NCBI GenBank assembly: GCA_934675465.1
Contig: CAKUQM010000057.1
Span: 1-8,142 of the forward strand
DNA: 8,142 bases
Direction of reading: 5' to 3'
Source: an uncultured Erysipelotrichaceae bacterium
GTDB taxonomy: Bacteria > Bacillota_I > Bacilli_A > Erysipelotrichales > Erysipelotrichaceae
This document shows positions 6,761 through 8,142 of this stretch, piece after piece. The notes beneath the pieces are model-generated. The model did not search any database. It was not told where the DNA came from and saw only the letters and a list, made by a program, of their open reading frames with translations. The position numbers were made by a program, and so were the translations under genes. Positions within the stretch are counted from its first letter, which is position 1. Each line of letters starts with the position of its first letter.

Positions 6761-6798
6761 AGGCTCACATAATTGTAAAATTATTAGTGGGCTTTTTT
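6761..6798 (+). terminator. Rho-independent terminator ending the first transcription unit
   Basis: Left arm 6761-6774 (AGGCTCACATAATT), loop GTAA (6775-6778), right arm 6779-6794 with a 2-nt bulge at 6785-6786, then six T (6793-6798). The stem includes two G-U pairs. It separates the capsule head and pseudogene from the aldolase unit. Confidence 0.85.
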
Positions 6799-6832
6799 GT
6801 GTGTTGAAGATTTAGTATTTTATATAAGAACG

Positions 6833-6889
6833 GATAAGAGAATATTATATTTTGAGCAAATGGAAATTACGATGCAATAATATTTTATC
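6833..6889. repeat. AT-rich inverted repeat upstream of the aldolase unit
   Basis: AATATTAT (6841-6848) is perfectly repeated in inverse as ATAATATT (6877-6884), and GATAA (6833-6837) pairs with TTATC (6885-6889). The right arm covers the candidate -10 box, so it could be an operator or an RNA hairpin. AT-richness makes chance a real alternative. Confidence 0.4.
6852..6881 (+). promoter_or_regulatory. Candidate promoter for the aldolase/sugar-transferase unit
   Basis: TTGAGC (6852-6857, 4 of 6 to TTGACA) is followed after 18 bp by AATAAT (6876-6881, 5 of 6 to TATAAT). It lies between the terminator and the GTG start, where a promoter is needed, and would give a leader of about 55 nt. The match is modest in an AT-rich background. 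Confidence 0.4.
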
Positions 6890-6928
6890 TTATAAATAGA
6901 AATTGTAGTTAAACATCATTATTGATAC

Positions 6929-6935
6929 AGAGGAG
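6929..6935 (+). promoter_or_regulatory. Shine-Dalgarno AGAGGAG supporting the GTG start at 6945
   Basis: AGAGGAG ends 9 nt before GTG 6945. The next in-frame ATG (6960, residue 6) would lie 24 nt away, too far, so the GTG start is preferred. Confidence 0.7.
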
Positions 6936-6944
6936 CGTAGAGTA

Positions 6945-7790
6945 GTGTTTTTAAAATTGATGTATATTACCAATAATCCACAAGTTGCATTAATTGCAGA
7001 AAAATATGGGGTCGATAGGATATGGATTGATCTTGAGACATTGGGTAAAGAAGAACGACAAAAAAACATGGATACAGTAAAATCTAGTCATACGATTGAA
7101 GATATTAGTCAAATTAAACCAATCTTATCTTCGGCAGAGTTGTTAGTAAGAGTTAATCCATGGAATGCAGAGTCACCGAGAGAGATTGAAGACGTAATAT
7201 CAGCTGGTGCAGATATGATTATGTTGCCCATGTGGAAAGATCCTGAAACAGTTCGTAAATTTGTGGAACAAGTGAATGGACGCACCAAAACCACATTATT
7301 ATTAGAGACAAAAGAAGCGGTTGAATGCATAGATAGTGTATTAGAGGGACCGATTTTTGATGAAATACACATTGGATTGAATGATTTACATTTAAGTTAC
7401 GGGCTAGACTTTATGTTTGAACTATTAGCAAATGGAACAGTAGAAATGTTATGTGATAAATTCAAAAAGAAAGGTATTCCGTATGGATTTGGAGGTATTG
7501 CCAAAATCGGTGATGGATTACTTCCGGCTGAAAAAATCATCATGGAACACTATAGGTTAGGATCTACTAGAGCTATTCTCTCACGTACTTTTTGTGATAA
7601 TGCTATTATTGAAAGTGTTTCAGAAATAGATCGTGTATTTAAAGAAAATATGAGAGAGTTAAATTCTTTTGTAGTTGAACTTGAAAAATATGAAGATGAA
7701 ATTTTTGAAGATAATAAGGAAACTGTAAAAGTTATTGTTAAAGAGATTTCAAATAATATAAAGGAGAAAAAGAAGAAATGTATTTTATAG
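6945..7790 (+). CDS. HpcH/HpaI (citrate-lyase-like) aldolase family protein
   Basis: A 281-residue TIM-barrel protein of the HpcH/HpaI aldolase/citrate lyase superfamily, which makes or breaks C-C bonds through pyruvate- or acyl-type enolates bound to a divalent metal. Landmarks: RIWIDLETLGKEERQ (25-39), R69 in LLVRVNP, GADMIMLPMW (88-97), the metal-ligand acid E121 in LLLETKEAV, and IGLNDLHLSYG (143-153) with N146/D147. The catalytic His of HpaI (after its Asp-Gly-Glu) is not present in the equivalent stretch. A Lys/Glu-rich helical tail (about 230-281) extends beyond the barrel. It starts at GTG and overlaps the next gene by 13 nt, so the two probably act together. The substrate in a polysaccharide locus is unknown. 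Lysine codons are 21 AAA to 5 AAG, the reverse of the genes upstream. Confidence 0.85.
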   Translation: MFLKLMYITNNPQVALIAEKYGVDRIWIDLETLGKEERQKNMDTVKSSHTIEDISQIKPILSSAELLVRVNPWNAESPREIEDVISAGADMIMLPMWKDPETVRKFVEQVNGRTKTTLLLETKEAVECIDSVLEGPIFDEIHIGLNDLHLSYGLDFMFELLANGTVEMLCDKFKKKGIPYGFGGIAKIGDGLLPAEKIIMEHYRLGSTRAILSRTFCDNAIIESVSEIDRVFKENMRELNSFVVELEKYEDEIFEDNKETVKVIVKEISNNIKEKKKKCIL

Positions 7791-8142
7791 TTAGACGAGT
7801 AGTAGATACACTATTATCTTTAATTGCATTAATTATTTTATCGCCAGTTTTATTAATTGTTGCTATAGCGATAAAATTAGATTCAAAGGGAGAAGTGATT
7901 TTTAAACAATTACGTATTGGGAAAAATGGAAAAGCGTACAATATGTATAAATTCAGAACCATGGTTCCTAATGCACAAAATATGGGAACGGGAGTATATT
8001 CTTTTGCAAATGATCCAAGAATTACAAAAGTAGGACGTTTTTTACGAAAGAGTAGTTTGGATGAATTGCCACAGCTTTGGAATGTGGTTAAAGGGGATAT
8101 GGCTCTCGTTGGTCCAAGATCTCCAGTCGTAGGACATTTTCC
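7778..8142 (+). CDS. Polyprenyl-phosphate sugar phosphotransferase, 5' part (PglC/EpsL/WcaJ superfamily)
   Basis: The first 121 codons of a bacterial sugar transferase that moves a sugar 1-phosphate from a UDP-sugar onto undecaprenyl phosphate, the first membrane step of repeat-unit synthesis. RRVVDTLLSLIALIILSP (6-23) is the single re-entrant membrane helix with the family Ser-Pro kink (S22-P23). Then come GEVIFKQLRIGKNG (38-51), YKFRTM (57-62), the catalytic Asp-Glu pair in SLDELPQLWNV (93-103, D95-E96), and GDMALVGPR (106-114). The short N-terminus shows it is the small monotopic PglC-like type, not the multi-TM WcaJ type; about 200 residues would be expected in all. AAGGAG (7761-7766) is 11 nt before ATG 7778, within the aldolase gene. 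It is truncated by the window end, not broken. Confidence 0.92.
   Translation, partial: MYFIVRRVVDTLLSLIALIILSPVLLIVAIAIKLDSKGEVIFKQLRIGKNGKAYNMYKFRTMVPNAQNMGTGVYSFANDPRITKVGRFLRKSSLDELPQLWNVVKGDMALVGPRSPVVGHF

Noticed and set aside
7109..7372. 87-codon minus-strand frame inside the aldolase gene
   Set aside because: It is antisense to the aldolase core with no motif or SD.
7767..7787. Lys-rich ending KKKKCIL of the aldolase as a lipidation signal
   Set aside because: The Cys is third from the end, not fourth as in CaaX, and such prenylation is not expected in bacteria. The lysines are largely forced by the purine-rich ribosome site of the next gene.
7738..7962. 74-codon minus-strand frame across the aldolase/transferase overlap
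   Set aside because: The + strand here encodes a clear sugar transferase with its membrane helix; the hydrophobic antisense peptide is a by-product of that.

Overview
The window is the front part of a surface or capsular polysaccharide locus, all on the + strand, from a low-GC, AT-rich Gram-positive bacterium (Bacillota). The codons strongly favour A/T endings. The gene set (CapA/YveK-type co-polymerase, separate BY-kinase, PHP tyrosine phosphatase, LytR-CpsA-Psr ligase, membrane CapD/EpsC dehydratase) is the Wzx/Wzy capsule head of Gram-positive bacteria. A gut Erysipelotrichia/Clostridia-like host would fit, but the sequence cannot prove it.

Layout: (1) 1-214, leader region. It has a long imperfect hairpin (13-77) that looks like a bidirectional terminator and may be the edge of a mobile element, then a weak candidate promoter. 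(2) 215-6260, six tightly packed genes: a membrane-anchored Ig-like-repeat protein of unknown role, a Wzz/YveK-type chain-length co-polymerase, a CpsD/YwqD tyrosine kinase with a C-terminal YG tail, a CpsB/YwqE phosphatase, an LCP glycopolymer ligase, and a membrane UDP-sugar 4,6-dehydratase. The first three overlap by 8 nt in an ATGANTAA arrangement, so they are probably translationally coupled. (3) 6272-6583, the first 103 codons of a DegT/DnrJ-type aminotransferase, broken off before its catalytic domain. It is followed by about 180 nt of unassigned sequence and a clear intrinsic terminator (6761-6798). (4) 6799-6944, an AT-rich spacer with a candidate promoter overlapping an inverted repeat. 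(5) 6945-8142, a second unit: an HpcH/HpaI (citrate-lyase-like) aldolase starting at GTG, overlapping the 5' part of a PglC/EpsL-type polyprenyl-phosphate sugar phosphotransferase that runs off the window.

How they work together: the phosphotransferase would load the first sugar phosphate on the lipid carrier. The dehydratase (and once the aminotransferase) would make an amino- or deoxy-sugar nucleotide. The co-polymerase, kinase and phosphatase would tune chain length by phospho-cycling, and the LCP protein would attach the polymer to the wall. The aldolase has no settled place in this scheme.

Most notable: the aminotransferase is a decayed fragment, and the dehydratase lacks one residue in its NAD-binding glycine loop, so the amino-sugar branch may be degrading. 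Lysine codon choice flips across the junction (AAG 24/30 in the kinase, 5/26 in the aldolase), which suggests a conserved head joined to a separately acquired cassette. The coupled Ig-like protein at the operon start is the best candidate for an undescribed component. No CRISPR array, tRNA, rRNA or complete insertion sequence is visible.
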